NCBI GenBank assembly: GCA_030619925.1
Contig: JAUXAL010000014.1
Location: 1 to 57,479, forward strand
DNA length: 57,479 nt
Source: Phycisphaerae bacterium
GTDB lineage: Bacteria > Planctomycetota > Phycisphaerae > Sedimentisphaerales > Anaerobacaceae
Direction of reading: 5' to 3'
In this document: one piece after another, positions 36,401 through 44,594 of the stretch
Layout of the letters: each line of letters opens with the position of its first letter
Numbering within the stretch: position 1 is the first letter of the stretch
Notes under the pieces: generated by a model
Database searches by the model: none
Seen by the model: the letters and a program-made list of their open reading frames with translations, nothing else
Told to the model about the DNA's origin: nothing
Made by a program: the position numbers and the translations under genes

Positions 36401-36917
36401 GTGTGAAAGTGTAACCTTCTTTTTCCGGTATAACCGTGCCGCTCCAGCCGTACTCAACCGTGATGCTGTAAGTGCCGTTCATGCCGGTAACCGGATTACC
36501 CGGCAGGCCGTTCATTACTACACCCTCCATACCATCTACTGTACCCGAAATAGTAAAGGTCTTCACTGTCGCAGTGTAGTCCTCATTACTCTGGTTGCCG
36601 GTAACCTTACTATAGGTCTTGCTGGCCGGTTCGAAGGTGTAACCGTCTTTTTGCGGTATAACCCTGCCGCCCCAGCCGTACTCAACGGTGGCGCTGTAAC
36701 TCCCGTCAATGCCGGTAACAGGATCATTCGGCAAACCCTTCATCGTCACGCCGTCCAGACCTCCTGAACCGTCGCTCAGAGTTACTGAACCGGAGATAGT
36801 ATAGGTTACTTTGGTCGCCTCGAACGCCTGGACGTCGATGTCCAGCGCGCAGAGCACAACGATGCAGAATATTATCGCACCGCCCGATAAAATCCGACCG
36901 ATATTTTTCCTCGCCAT
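33417..36917 (-). CDS. Secretin with eight N-terminal beta-sandwich repeats
   Basis: A 1166-residue exported protein. After a signal peptide (to about residue 31) come eight repeats of 70-80 residues up to about 642, each starting TFTISGSV and containing GLPGNPVTG...YGWSGTVIPEKEGY, like carboxypeptidase-regulatory or Ig-like surface repeats. A Pro-rich linker follows (residues 662-705, with REPTLPPAREPTLPP), then a short helix, an STN-like domain (about 735-790) and a secretin domain (about 880-1140) ending in VPGLSRIPIVGYLFKN, the signature of GspD/PilQ pores. A secretin would form an outer-membrane ring, with the repeats in the periplasm. I know no standard system with this order. Confidence 0.88.
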   Translation of the reverse strand: MARKNIGRILSGGAIIFCIVVLCALDIDVQAFEATKVTYTISGSVTLSDGSGGLDGVTMKGLPNDPVTGIDGSYSATVEYGWGGRVIPQKDGYTFEPASKTYSKVTGNQSNEDYTATVKTFTISGTVDGMEGVVMNGLPGNPVTGMNGTYSITVEYGWSGTVIPEKEGYTFTPNSRPYDLVARNLTNQNYKPALVTFTISGSVGVEGVVMSGLPGNPVTGRNGTYSASVDYGFSGTVTPRKEGYTFEPAERQYTELFSAQPNEDYTATVMTYTISGTADIDGVEMRGLPGNPVTDATGYYSASVDYGFTGRVTPTKEGYSFKPASKTYSKVTSDKSDQDYAATVKMLTIAGTTGMEGVVMNGLPGNPVTGRSGTYKVTVEYGWSGTVIPEKEGYTFSPDSKPYGYITRDQTNQNYTSTEITYTISGSVGEEGVVMNGLPGNPVSDRAGIYRAIVRYGFSGTVTPRREGYSFDPPKRQYDDVISDLANEDYTATLAQHIISGTIISDRGPVEDVFVVADMGGGSATADASGRYELPVDYGWKGTITPTKEGYTFAPVNKRYPSVTRDQTNQSYTAKVLTFTISGSVIIGGTPIDGVLVTASEGGGSDITDSKGKWIVTVPYGWTGEITPTKEGFVFSPPSEPYTNITQNYRDGAPETIGRRRPPVGRMPPAREPTLPPAREPTLPPVREPTLPTVEPPEEVGPPKTPLEAQIDRIQAQLAELLVQAAAPTVPAIEGPMAPEEVLITNTFVDNDLPTEVLQTLASQAGIAIIPDETIVGTVTCDLREVPLETALEIVLAGTPYVVKRTPYYYLVCSAGINDTMFPVVSETRHIKLNYIAADAAVALLSTAFQLYVQGETNTHTVSVTAPPTLMNRIVSDLKQMDLPPRHVLLDARIVIMERGDLLNLGIEWGWPKISAGLFSNDLYGRGVGTLSDFGGKSPWGVSIGYTPDATFTNSLEMTLNLLAENGEATILSKPQVLAQDGKQSQIQVLTEEYYMLTAPDTGYYGYGRSELQEITSGTTLTITPRIGDNNDITLEVAVEVSDSIPRGRGSDLPVVTRRTVSNVVRIRDGGTVALAGLSENRTILKRKRVPGLSRIPIVGYLFKNNETDESTREIAVFVTAHLVPETGRPINFGEPSSGVRRAPTRPQVGGEQGFKMRLRESMSRF

Positions 36918-37024
36918 AAGTCAACGTCCCTTTCTGTAACAATTTACCGGCAATCTTACGGCTCTTCTGCCTTGTATCGGCAATCCAGCACCTTTCTTTA
37001 GCAAAAAATCCCTCTGCCGGCCTA

Positions 37025-38809
37025 TTACCATTGAACCTCTATCTTCTGTGCGAGTTCCTCCTCTAACTGCATGATTTCAACGAATCTCTGCTCCCCCGCC
37101 CCGCCCGAGACACGTATAGCCATTTGTTTCGTTGCTCTCACGTCTGGGGCGTATTCTAAAGCCGCTGTAACACGGTACGAACCGGCAGGGACCCTGGAAA
37201 AATCAAGAATTTCGGAGAAGTCCCTGGCTTCAAACGGCAGCATCAGACCCGACCTGTTGCTGCTGAGCAATTTCCTTATCCTGGATCTTCCCGTATCAGG
37301 CTCTGTAACTGCGATCCTGCACCTGGGCGTGAAGTGGACGCTTCCGAAATTACCGCCCCTGACGGCAACAAGATACTCGGATGGCTCCGCCACCGTGGCA
37401 AGGGTTAGCTTCTGTATGTGGGCCACAGGGCTGGCCTCGACGTTACTGTTTGCGACACAGGTGTACGCGGTTGTTACCCCGGCGTTCTGACCGTCAGGAT
37501 AGGTGGACTGCAGACGCAGAACCGCATAATAGCAGGGATGCGCCGCTACGGCGTTCGGCATCGTTGCAACAATACGGATGCTCTGCTGGGCCCCGCTGCG
37601 GAGCGTGAATTTGTCAGGCATTATCTTCAGCCACTTGGAGCAGTCCAAATCATCTCCCCTCACGTTACCGAAGACTACGTTCATAAGACCAGGCGGTAAT
37701 GCCAAAGACGCCTGGACATTGACCGTTTCATCCGAACCGTTAAATACTCTTAGCACTCCCGTGCGCGTAGCCCCCGGCAGCGTGCTTATGAAAACCTCGC
37801 TCGGGTTCAGGATAAGTGGCGCATCGCCCGCGACCTCCTTAACACTCGGGTGGCCGGCAAAATCCACTTCCTTTCCAAACATCTTTGCACGTCGGCCATC
37901 CACATAGAGCACCCCGTTTATTCTGTATTTCCCGGGCGAAAGAGGCCGCTCCATGTTGCCTTTTAACTTCAATTCGACACCCGGCAGGATGCCAGCCCCC
38001 GAAAATTCTGTTTCTGTAATTTGCCGCCAGTGCCCACCCGAAAAACCTCTAAGCCTTGTGAAGACCTTCAGGCTGGAGTACGTCCCACCATTATTTGCAA
38101 CATTCACTGAGACCAGCGTTGTTGCCGGGTAGTCTCCAGTGCTCTCAATGGACTCCAGCCCAACGTCGAGATATTCTACGTTGTGACGCATCGGCCGACC
38201 CTGTATCTCAACAAGAACAGGAACCAAAAATTGTATGACCACACCAATTCCTTCTATGTCCGGCCTGGCGCGCAACGAAGCAACAATCCCCGCAGCGTAG
38301 AATCCACGGATACCGCGAGGAACTCTTAAACTTACCTCTATTTCATCCATCCCCAGCGGGCCGAGCTCAATAGTCTCACGGCTCAGGCTTATCCACTTGA
38401 GGCACGAGGACAGCTTTGATGTATCAAAACCAAAATCAGGGTCATTAGGGTCAGTAGCGTTAGGCTCAATCATTCGCCACGAGCCATCCTCCCACTGGGT
38501 CAGCTCGACTAAAAAGAAATCTATTGTGTGGACCACGTTGGGATCAATGCTGCTAAGCTTCAGCGGCGTCTTGATTATCCGCCCGGGGCGGACTGGAATG
38601 TTCATCCTCATTGGCTGGATGATAAACTGTCCAAATGCAGGTCCAGCGGACAAAACTACAGCCAGCACAATTGCGGTAACCCAAACAAGACCGGAACCGT
38701 TAAAAAACAGGGTTTTGGCGGGCGGACGCAGCCTGCCATTACCGCAGTCCTTTTCCTCTCCAGCCAAGCAGCAATCTACTCTATTATTTTGGCCATTTTG
38801 GCTCCCCAT
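37025..38809 (-). CDS. Exported PapD/DUF916-like beta-sandwich protein
   Basis: 594 residues with a long basic leader and a hydrophobic signal near residues 40-60 (VWVTAIVLAVVLSAGPAFG). The mature part resembles DUF916/COG1470 or chaperone-like proteins with several Ig-like domains: FIIQPMRMNIPVRPGRIIKT at the start, PRGIRGFYAAGIVASLR near residue 165, LSPGKYRINGVLYVDG in the middle, and VPAGSYRVTAALEY near the end. GGGAGGTG just upstream fixes the start. It precedes the secretin gene on the same strand (107-base gap) and may assist its export or surface assembly. That link is from context. Confidence 0.65.
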   Translation of the reverse strand: MGSQNGQNNRVDCCLAGEEKDCGNGRLRPPAKTLFFNGSGLVWVTAIVLAVVLSAGPAFGQFIIQPMRMNIPVRPGRIIKTPLKLSSIDPNVVHTIDFFLVELTQWEDGSWRMIEPNATDPNDPDFGFDTSKLSSCLKWISLSRETIELGPLGMDEIEVSLRVPRGIRGFYAAGIVASLRARPDIEGIGVVIQFLVPVLVEIQGRPMRHNVEYLDVGLESIESTGDYPATTLVSVNVANNGGTYSSLKVFTRLRGFSGGHWRQITETEFSGAGILPGVELKLKGNMERPLSPGKYRINGVLYVDGRRAKMFGKEVDFAGHPSVKEVAGDAPLILNPSEVFISTLPGATRTGVLRVFNGSDETVNVQASLALPPGLMNVVFGNVRGDDLDCSKWLKIMPDKFTLRSGAQQSIRIVATMPNAVAAHPCYYAVLRLQSTYPDGQNAGVTTAYTCVANSNVEASPVAHIQKLTLATVAEPSEYLVAVRGGNFGSVHFTPRCRIAVTEPDTGRSRIRKLLSSNRSGLMLPFEARDFSEILDFSRVPAGSYRVTAALEYAPDVRATKQMAIRVSGGAGEQRFVEIMQLEEELAQKIEVQW

Positions 38810-39377
38810 TCGTCACCTCCCAATGAGAGACTCGAAATAGCATTAAGAATGCCAACTGTTTCAAAATTTTTGAATTTTGCTCTATAATCCTGATACCACT
38901 GTAAGAGCTCCACCCGTGGCACATATCCATGTTTGATATTCAATCCTTGATTTATTCCTCCTGGTTGATTTCCTTAATTTTGCGCCAATATTACGGCTTT
39001 TACCTTGTTCGGCGATTTATCCTCTTTACTTCTTGTAAATCCTTCTAAAATCCTCATAACGACCGCCAACCAGCAATCCTATGGCTTTTCTGGCAACTTA
39101 ACGTCCTTGCTTCTGATAAGGGCATTCGCACTTACTTCGCCTCTGCTTATCATAAGATATTGCCCAATCTTACCATTTTTCTACTTGAATGTCAAGTCTA
39201 ATTTGCCTATTTCGCCCAAATTGACGATTTTTTGTAAAAATTTAGGGAGGGATGGATAATCCATCCCTCCCTTCCTTTTCTTAGCAGTCACCAGAACTGC
39301 AGCAGATTACAGACGTTCGTCACCAACTTAATAAACGCTATCCCTGCTGGGTGACTTACACTTCTTCAAAGGCTCTA
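38810..39377. other. AT-rich spacer with one strong hairpin
   Basis: No gene. Apart from the hairpin at 39244-39272 nothing stands out. Confidence 0.6.
39244..39272 (-). terminator. Rho-independent terminator of the small secreted-protein gene
   Basis: A 13-bp perfect stem (AGGGAGGGATGGA with TCCATCCCTCCCT) and a TAA loop, about 105 bases past the stop of the gene at 39378. On the minus strand it is followed by a T-rich tract, so it probably ends that transcript; the plus side also has a pyrimidine tract. Confidence 0.8.
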
Positions 39378-39929
39378 CTACAGCGGGTCGCCTGTCGGCT
39401 TTATCCTTACCTTAAGGTAACCAATTTCCTCCTTGACACCGCCTGCTGTCTCCTTCCAGAGCTTGAAGTTGTAGGCTATGACACAAGCTTCGATTTCGTG
39501 CCAGTCACCATCGCCGGCGATTACCAAAGGCTCTTTGCCGTTGAACTTCTCCTTATGGCTCATGTCCCATCCGCTATGGCTCACGTCACCATCGATGGAT
39601 GCCTCGAAGTTGGTCCTTATCGCAATGTTCGCACATCCTGTGTAGCATGGCCAGTTGTCATCATCTCTGTTGACATCTTTGCATTCCACCTGCACCAACA
39701 AGATCTCGGCGTCTTCACAATCCCTGATCTCCACCCAAAAACCTACCTCCATCCATATCGGGATACGACAGATCTCGATCTTCTTGTACTCGACGGGCCA
39801 GGGATAAGGATGGCCTTTGTACACCCACGTATCATCACAGCTACCATAGGGGTCGGTTTCAACTCCTGCCTGTACCATAACTGCCAGCAAAGCTGTCACT
39901 GCAATTGCAAATAAACATTTCTTTAACAT
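39378..39929 (-). CDS. Small secreted protein, cysteine-containing
   Basis: 183 residues, not recognised. The signal peptide is MLKKCLFAIAVTALLAVMVQAG. The mature part has several Cys (GSCDDTW, EICRIP, EIRDCED, QVECKD, WPCYTGCAN), probably paired in disulfides, and a beta-rich pattern. ATG 39929 follows a GAGGG site; longer in-frame starts lack one and would run through possible structured DNA. It sits alone between terminator-like and repeat-rich spacers, in the block of exported proteins next to the secretin. Confidence 0.7.
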   Translation of the reverse strand: MLKKCLFAIAVTALLAVMVQAGVETDPYGSCDDTWVYKGHPYPWPVEYKKIEICRIPIWMEVGFWVEIRDCEDAEILLVQVECKDVNRDDDNWPCYTGCANIAIRTNFEASIDGDVSHSGWDMSHKEKFNGKEPLVIAGDGDWHEIEACVIAYNFKLWKETAGGVKEEIGYLKVRIKPTGDPL

Positions 39930-40371
39930 CTTTATTTCCCTCTCTAAAACCGTTGCTCCGTAAAGGCCCATATAGGCCTGTGGGGCTAACACAGTTCTTT
40001 CTCGCCCAGGCCCAAACATGCCTGAGCTGCACAATCACAATAGCGGGCAAAAATCTGTTTGGCCGACTCCAGCGGGTATGCCCGCTTTGGCACCCACCTC
40101 GCCGGGGCCCATGAGGTTTACTATTTCCAACCTCTGATTATCATTTCCAGTGACAATCGTTTTGATGCCTAAAGTCTGGGCCAGCCTCTTCAGGCGGCTC
40201 GCAAACGCTGTTCTGCTCGCGAGTTACGAATTTTTCACTACCACACCTCCTTTCTCCCCTGTCCCTTAGAAGGGGATTTCTCTTTTTGTACAGCACCTAT
40301 CCATGGGTCCTGGGCTTATTCAATTTACCAATCAACGCGCCATATACGCAGCGCACTCCTCCTCTCTTGTT
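39930..40371. other. Spacer with a possible structured leader or broken small ORF
   Basis: No intact gene. The feature at 40035-40238 on the minus strand is described separately; the rest is spacer. Confidence 0.5.
40035..40238 (-). other. Nonsense-interrupted small ORF or structured leader RNA
   Basis: A perfect AAGGAGGTG lies 7 bases before GTG 40238, yet the frame stops at its fifth codon (TAA, 40224-40226). It then stays open for 62 codons (LASRTAFASRLKRLAQTLG to GQTDFCPLL). The same stretch contains hairpins, for example AGCGGG-CATA-CCCGCT and GCCT-GAAG-AGGC. It may be a decayed gene, or a leader RNA of the secreted-protein gene 106 bases downstream. I recognise neither. Confidence 0.3.
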
Positions 40372-40860
40372 TCATCGCCATCTGTAACCCGGCATTGACG
40401 GCGGCGTTGACGGCGGCATCAACATAAGTATAAGGGTTCCCGTATATTTTCCCTCATGGTGCTGGGGCCCGGTCTGCACCCTGAAATTTAGCATAATGTT
40501 ATGGGACCCAAACACCGTCTCCGATATAGCCACCGGCTTTGTCATCAGGACAAATCCACCCGTTACCGGTGCTTTTATGGAAATGTGCTCAGGTGGTATG
40601 AAACCGCCCGGATGCCTAAACCCATCCGTAGAGGCAAAGATCGAGCCGTGTAAGCAGTTAGATTCCACCTGCACCGTTAATACCGATTTTAAATCATGAA
40701 TGCCTGGGAACCCAGCGGTCCCGAGGCTATCTTCATTCGACGTAGTGGATATTTTGACGAATGCCTCAGCAGGAGTTGGCTTAATAATTTGCACCTTCGC
40801 CCGGCCAATTCCAGCGGACAGCACCATCGCCACCACACACGTCATTACTAATTTCTTCAT
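40372..40860 (-). CDS. Small exported beta-sandwich protein, pilin/adhesin-like
   Basis: 162 residues with a signal peptide (MKKLVMTCVVAMVLSAGIGRA). The mature part is beta-rich. The C-terminal FRVQTGPQHHEGKYTGTLIL resembles the final strands of pilin-like or spore-coat-U-type beta sandwiches (G-x-Y-x-G-T-L), though I could not confirm a family. The start is set by GGGGAGGA 6 bases before ATG 40860. The neighbouring DUF916/PapD-like protein makes a surface or fimbria-like role plausible; this is inferred. Confidence 0.6.
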   Translation of the reverse strand: MKKLVMTCVVAMVLSAGIGRAKVQIIKPTPAEAFVKISTTSNEDSLGTAGFPGIHDLKSVLTVQVESNCLHGSIFASTDGFRHPGGFIPPEHISIKAPVTGGFVLMTKPVAISETVFGSHNIMLNFRVQTGPQHHEGKYTGTLILMLMPPSTPPSMPGYRWR

Positions 40861-41661
40861 CGTTTCCTCCCCCAATTTCTAACGACATTCTCTCTGCTGC
40901 CGACCGCCCGCAGCAACCTTAATTGCTTCCCAATCCGTTGTCCTTCAGGCAGTCCGTTTTGATTTGTTCTCTCGGCGTCTCTTCCGTTAGTGCCGACCGC
41001 TGTTAGCTACTCAGCGGTTCCTGCTCATCTAACTCAAATCAGAACCCAGCGTTGCTGGGTCGCCAGAGGGGTTAAAAGTGGGGCGTAAAGATAAGGAACG
41101 TTTGATGTCTTTTCATCTCTCCTCACTTTCACTCTCCTCACTTTCACTCCAGCACCAAAGAAAAATTGGTGCTGGACAAACAAATTATCACCCGCCAATA
41201 AAGCTGGCATACACGGCTACGCGCTTTAGCTAATGAATCTTACCAGTTTTCTTCCTCCATGTCAACAACTAATTTCTAAATTAACTTTGCGATTTTGCCG
41301 ATTTCCCCTATTTTACCTACTTTCTTGTAAGATGTCAATAATTAATTTCAAAAATTCAGCTTTTTTTTTATTTTGCATTTTAGCTGATTTTCATTATTTT
41401 ACCTAATTCTCCCCCAAAAATCAATGGCTAAATTGCCGAAATTTCCTAATTTAGCTATTTTTTTTCGGGTTTTTTGCCTTGATTTTCTCACCCCTGCTTA
41501 TACCTGAGAATTCGAGGAATCCCTAAATTCGCATAAGGTATTACAGCACAAGGAGATATGATATACAATGTCCGGCCTCGATTGTGGCTTTGCCGGCTGG
41601 CGAAATCCGCGTAGTCTCCTCATCAGGTGCGATTGGTATCAGCTATTTTCTTACACCGACC
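40861..41661. other. AT-rich spacer
   Basis: No gene seen. A CTCCTCACTTTCACT direct repeat lies at about 41122-41154, followed by poly-T-rich filler. Confidence 0.55.
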
Positions 41662-43977
41662 CTAATACCATTTAACTACCGCGTAGATGTAATTTACCAG
41701 TGTTTTTCTCTTGCCAACATTGTCATTATTCTTAATCTGTAACTGAAAGGAATTTACCTTTTCAGGTGTATCCACAAAACTCGTAACATCCCACGAGTCT
41801 ATCGCCTCATTCCATTGCCCTTCACGCACCGGAGCATCTGTTGACGTCCAAACCACCGGATTACCTGGCCAGCCCGTCCCTATGCCCCATTGCAATTTTC
41901 CCGAGGAAAATCGTTCTTCCTCGAAGTGTTCCACATTAATAACGACCGACGCTATTGTCGCACCTGCTGGGATAGATACGTCCGAAAAATCGTAGGATGT
42001 ATATGAATCAAACCCGGTTTCCCACCAGCTGTCGTTACTGGCCTGGACAACGCTGGTTTTACCGTCCTCTAACAATGTTTTTTGGTCTTTTTCATCGTAG
42101 CCATCTGCTATGGTCAAGGTTATTATCGGGGGTAAGCTTGCTGGATTTACTGTGATGGTAAATGATTGGGTATCTGAAGCTGGAATATCACTGCTATCTA
42201 CAACCTTGACCACTATATCATTAGTCCCTACGTGAGCATCTTCCGGTGTCCACTGTATCAATCCGGTATCCGGTTCTATGGTCATACCTGCAGGTTTGGC
42301 GGTTAAGGAGTAAGTCAGCGTATCTCCCATATCCGGGTCCGTGGCATTAACATCATAAGTGTATAACGCACCGACTTCAACTGCGGTTACAGGTGCCGAA
42401 ATGATCGCCGGCTCAGCATTGACCGCCTTGACCTTGACTGCAATATTCACCGTGGCGATTTCGATTCCGCCTTCACCCTCGCTGCAGGTCTCAGTGACCA
42501 CATCGGTACTGCAGACGTTTGCGTCGGGTACACAACTCAGCGTGCTATCGGTCTTAATGGCCGCTAAGCCCTCGATGTCCTGGGCAACAGCGGTTACCGT
42601 GAGCGGTTCTTTGTCCACGTCAGTGTCGTTCACCGGTACATCAATCGTTACTACCGGCCTGTCCAACTGCGTCGTCGCACTGTCATAAGTGACCACCGGT
42701 GGGTCGTTGACCGCCGTTACCGTAATCGACACCGTTGCAACATCGCTGTCTGCCGTGCCGTCGTTAACCTTAAAGGTAAAGCTGTCCGACCCATTGAAAT
42801 TCGCCTCTGGCGTGTAGATAAGGTTTGGCGCCGTCCCATTCAGGCACCCATGGCACGGACCTGTTAACACACTGTAGATAAGCGGATCCCCGTCAAGGTC
42901 ACTGCCTGCCAAGGTAATCGGCACCAGCGTGTCCTCCTGTATCGTCACACTGTCATCATTAGCCATCGGTGGGTCGTTGATCGCCGTCACCGTGATCAAC
43001 ACGGTTGCAACAGCGCTGTCTGCCGTGCCGTCGTTGACCTTGAAGGTAAAGCTGTCCGACCCGTTGAAATTCGCCCTTGGCGTGTAGATCAGGTTTGGCG
43101 CTGTCCCACTCAGGCACCCATGGCACGGACCTGTTACCACACTGTAGGTCAGCGGATCCCCGTCAATATCGCTACCGCCTAAGGTAATCGACGCCGCCGT
43201 GTCCTCCTGTATCGTCGCACCGCCGGCGTCACAGGCCTTTACGCCGGCGGTCGTACCCAGCGCATAGTTGACCGCCGCTTCCAGCAGGTCATAACCTTGC
43301 AGAAACAACAATGCCTGTGCCTTCGGAGAAGCAGCAAAGAAACCAATGCGAATATCCGCCGCTACCCGGCCGCTGCCGTCTCCCGCAGGCCGAGCCAGGG
43401 CAGCTCCCTTGTCATACACAAAATAAACATCCGCGTTCTTTTGTCTGTCCCCCGAACCTTTCGCAATGACAACCGCGTCGCCGCCGGCCCTTGATGGTCC
43501 CGGTATAAGCATGCCCTCGTCGGGTTCCGTCAGAACAGCTACATTGCCACTATATCCGGCTGCCAGAGGATGGTCGGGCTCGATGATCCCGATACTCACA
43601 GAATCGAGAGTCTGATCTGCAGCCTCAACAGATGACATCCCCATCTCATAAAAGCAATAAGGCTCGGCCACGATAATCGGAGTTTCGATCTCTGTGATTT
43701 CGTTTTTTATTTTCTCAGAACTCACCGACTCCGAAATATAGACCAAATCCACGGCAGCGGCGGCGCACTCAGTGGTTACTTCATCTTCATCGTCATCAAA
43801 ATACATCACCGTGTGCCCAAGCCCTTCAAAGAAGTGTTTTATCACAGCGTCACCGCCGTGGATGTTAGCCAGATCGTCTATTACAAATAGGATATCGCCC
43901 CCTCTGGCTCCGGTAGCTGAAAAACCAAGTACCACCGCCAGACAGACTAAGTATCTTACAAGCTTTGTCTCCAACAT
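41662..43977 (-). CDS. Exported ThuA-like and cadherin-like multidomain protein
   Basis: 771 residues. Signal peptide at about 1-27 (LVCLAVVLGFSATGARG). Then comes a Rossmann-like domain, ThuA-like in appearance (DILFVIDDLANIHGGDAVIK and LVYISESVSSEKI). Next are two nearly identical Big_9/cadherin-like units of 90 residues (each with PNLIYTPxANFNGSDSFTFK), two further Ig-like units (one He_PIG-like, with AGMTIEPDTGLIQWTPEDA), and a C-terminal lectin-like domain rich in Trp. It is probably secreted or surface-bound. ATG 43977 has GGAGG 8-9 bases upstream; an earlier ATG overlaps that site. The two repeats are 270 bp each, indicating recent internal duplication. Confidence 0.8.
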   Translation of the reverse strand: MLETKLVRYLVCLAVVLGFSATGARGGDILFVIDDLANIHGGDAVIKHFFEGLGHTVMYFDDDEDEVTTECAAAAVDLVYISESVSSEKIKNEITEIETPIIVAEPYCFYEMGMSSVEAADQTLDSVSIGIIEPDHPLAAGYSGNVAVLTEPDEGMLIPGPSRAGGDAVVIAKGSGDRQKNADVYFVYDKGAALARPAGDGSGRVAADIRIGFFAASPKAQALLFLQGYDLLEAAVNYALGTTAGVKACDAGGATIQEDTAASITLGGSDIDGDPLTYSVVTGPCHGCLSGTAPNLIYTPRANFNGSDSFTFKVNDGTADSAVATVLITVTAINDPPMANDDSVTIQEDTLVPITLAGSDLDGDPLIYSVLTGPCHGCLNGTAPNLIYTPEANFNGSDSFTFKVNDGTADSDVATVSITVTAVNDPPVVTYDSATTQLDRPVVTIDVPVNDTDVDKEPLTVTAVAQDIEGLAAIKTDSTLSCVPDANVCSTDVVTETCSEGEGGIEIATVNIAVKVKAVNAEPAIISAPVTAVEVGALYTYDVNATDPDMGDTLTYSLTAKPAGMTIEPDTGLIQWTPEDAHVGTNDIVVKVVDSSDIPASDTQSFTITVNPASLPPIITLTIADGYDEKDQKTLLEDGKTSVVQASNDSWWETGFDSYTSYDFSDVSIPAGATIASVVINVEHFEEERFSSGKLQWGIGTGWPGNPVVWTSTDAPVREGQWNEAIDSWDVTSFVDTPEKVNSFQLQIKNNDNVGKRKTLVNYIYAVVKWY

Positions 43978-44091
43978 GATTTTTTCCTCCATATAGAACA
44001 CTATAGCGCAACTCGCATCTCAAAACATCCCTTTTTTTCGCTGAAATTCGAAATAATTTCGAGATTCAAATCCCAATGTATCCCGAAACGC

Positions 44092-44160
44092 TCAAAGCAA
44101 AAAACTTGTGCATCCGCCGGCCAACGCAACAGAAACCAAACAGAACAATTTTCTTGACAT
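44092..44160 (-). pseudogene. Tiny lipoprotein-signal ORF, probably truncated gene start
   Basis: AAGGAGG lies 6 bases before ATG 44160. The frame gives MSRKLFCLVSVALAGGCTSF and ends two codons later. This looks like a signal peptide with lipobox ALAGGC and almost nothing after it. It is probably the decayed 5' end of an exported-protein gene, or just possibly a short lipopeptide. Confidence 0.35.
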
Positions 44161-44518
44161 GATATGCCTCCTTCCAAGATTTAAAACACTCCTCAAATAC
44201 CCAGACGCTTATAAGATAACGCCTTACAGGCTCACTTTTGCTTAACTTGTCCTCCAGTTGGTCACTAAGAATCTGAGCGTTGCGAGTAATATACTTCTGT
44301 TTTCCCTTATCTGCAAACATATTTCTTAATGAACTTTCAATAAAAAAGTGGTTTTTGACCTTGGCGAAACGCTGTATCCTTAATAACAGCCTATGACAAT
44401 TGAACTTATCGCAATTCGGCACCGGCAAAAGCCACGCAAATTTTGAACACAATTATGACCTCTCATTCCTGTCAATCGCCGAAATTACAGGATTTCATCC
44501 GACTTGCTCCTTTTGCCC

Positions 44519-44547
44519 TTGCAAAATCACCCCTCTGGTCTTACAAT
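44519..44547 (+). promoter_or_regulatory. Promoter of ffh
   Basis: TTGCAA (44519-44524) and TACAAT (44542-44547) with a 17-base spacer, about 48 bases before the ffh start codon. Confidence 0.65.
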
Positions 44548-44594
44548 TCTCGCTTTGCCGGAATGATTAAAGCTCAAGAAACGAGAATCGAGAC

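Larger units (their letters stand above)
43978..44594. other. Divergent spacer upstream of ffh
   Basis: Contains a possible 22-residue ORF (44092-44160, minus) and the ffh promoter. No longer gene is credible. Confidence 0.5.

Noticed and set aside
39351-39914. Plus-strand open frame opposite the small secreted protein
   Set aside because: The minus strand has a signal peptide, a ribosome site and a terminator; the plus frame has none of these.
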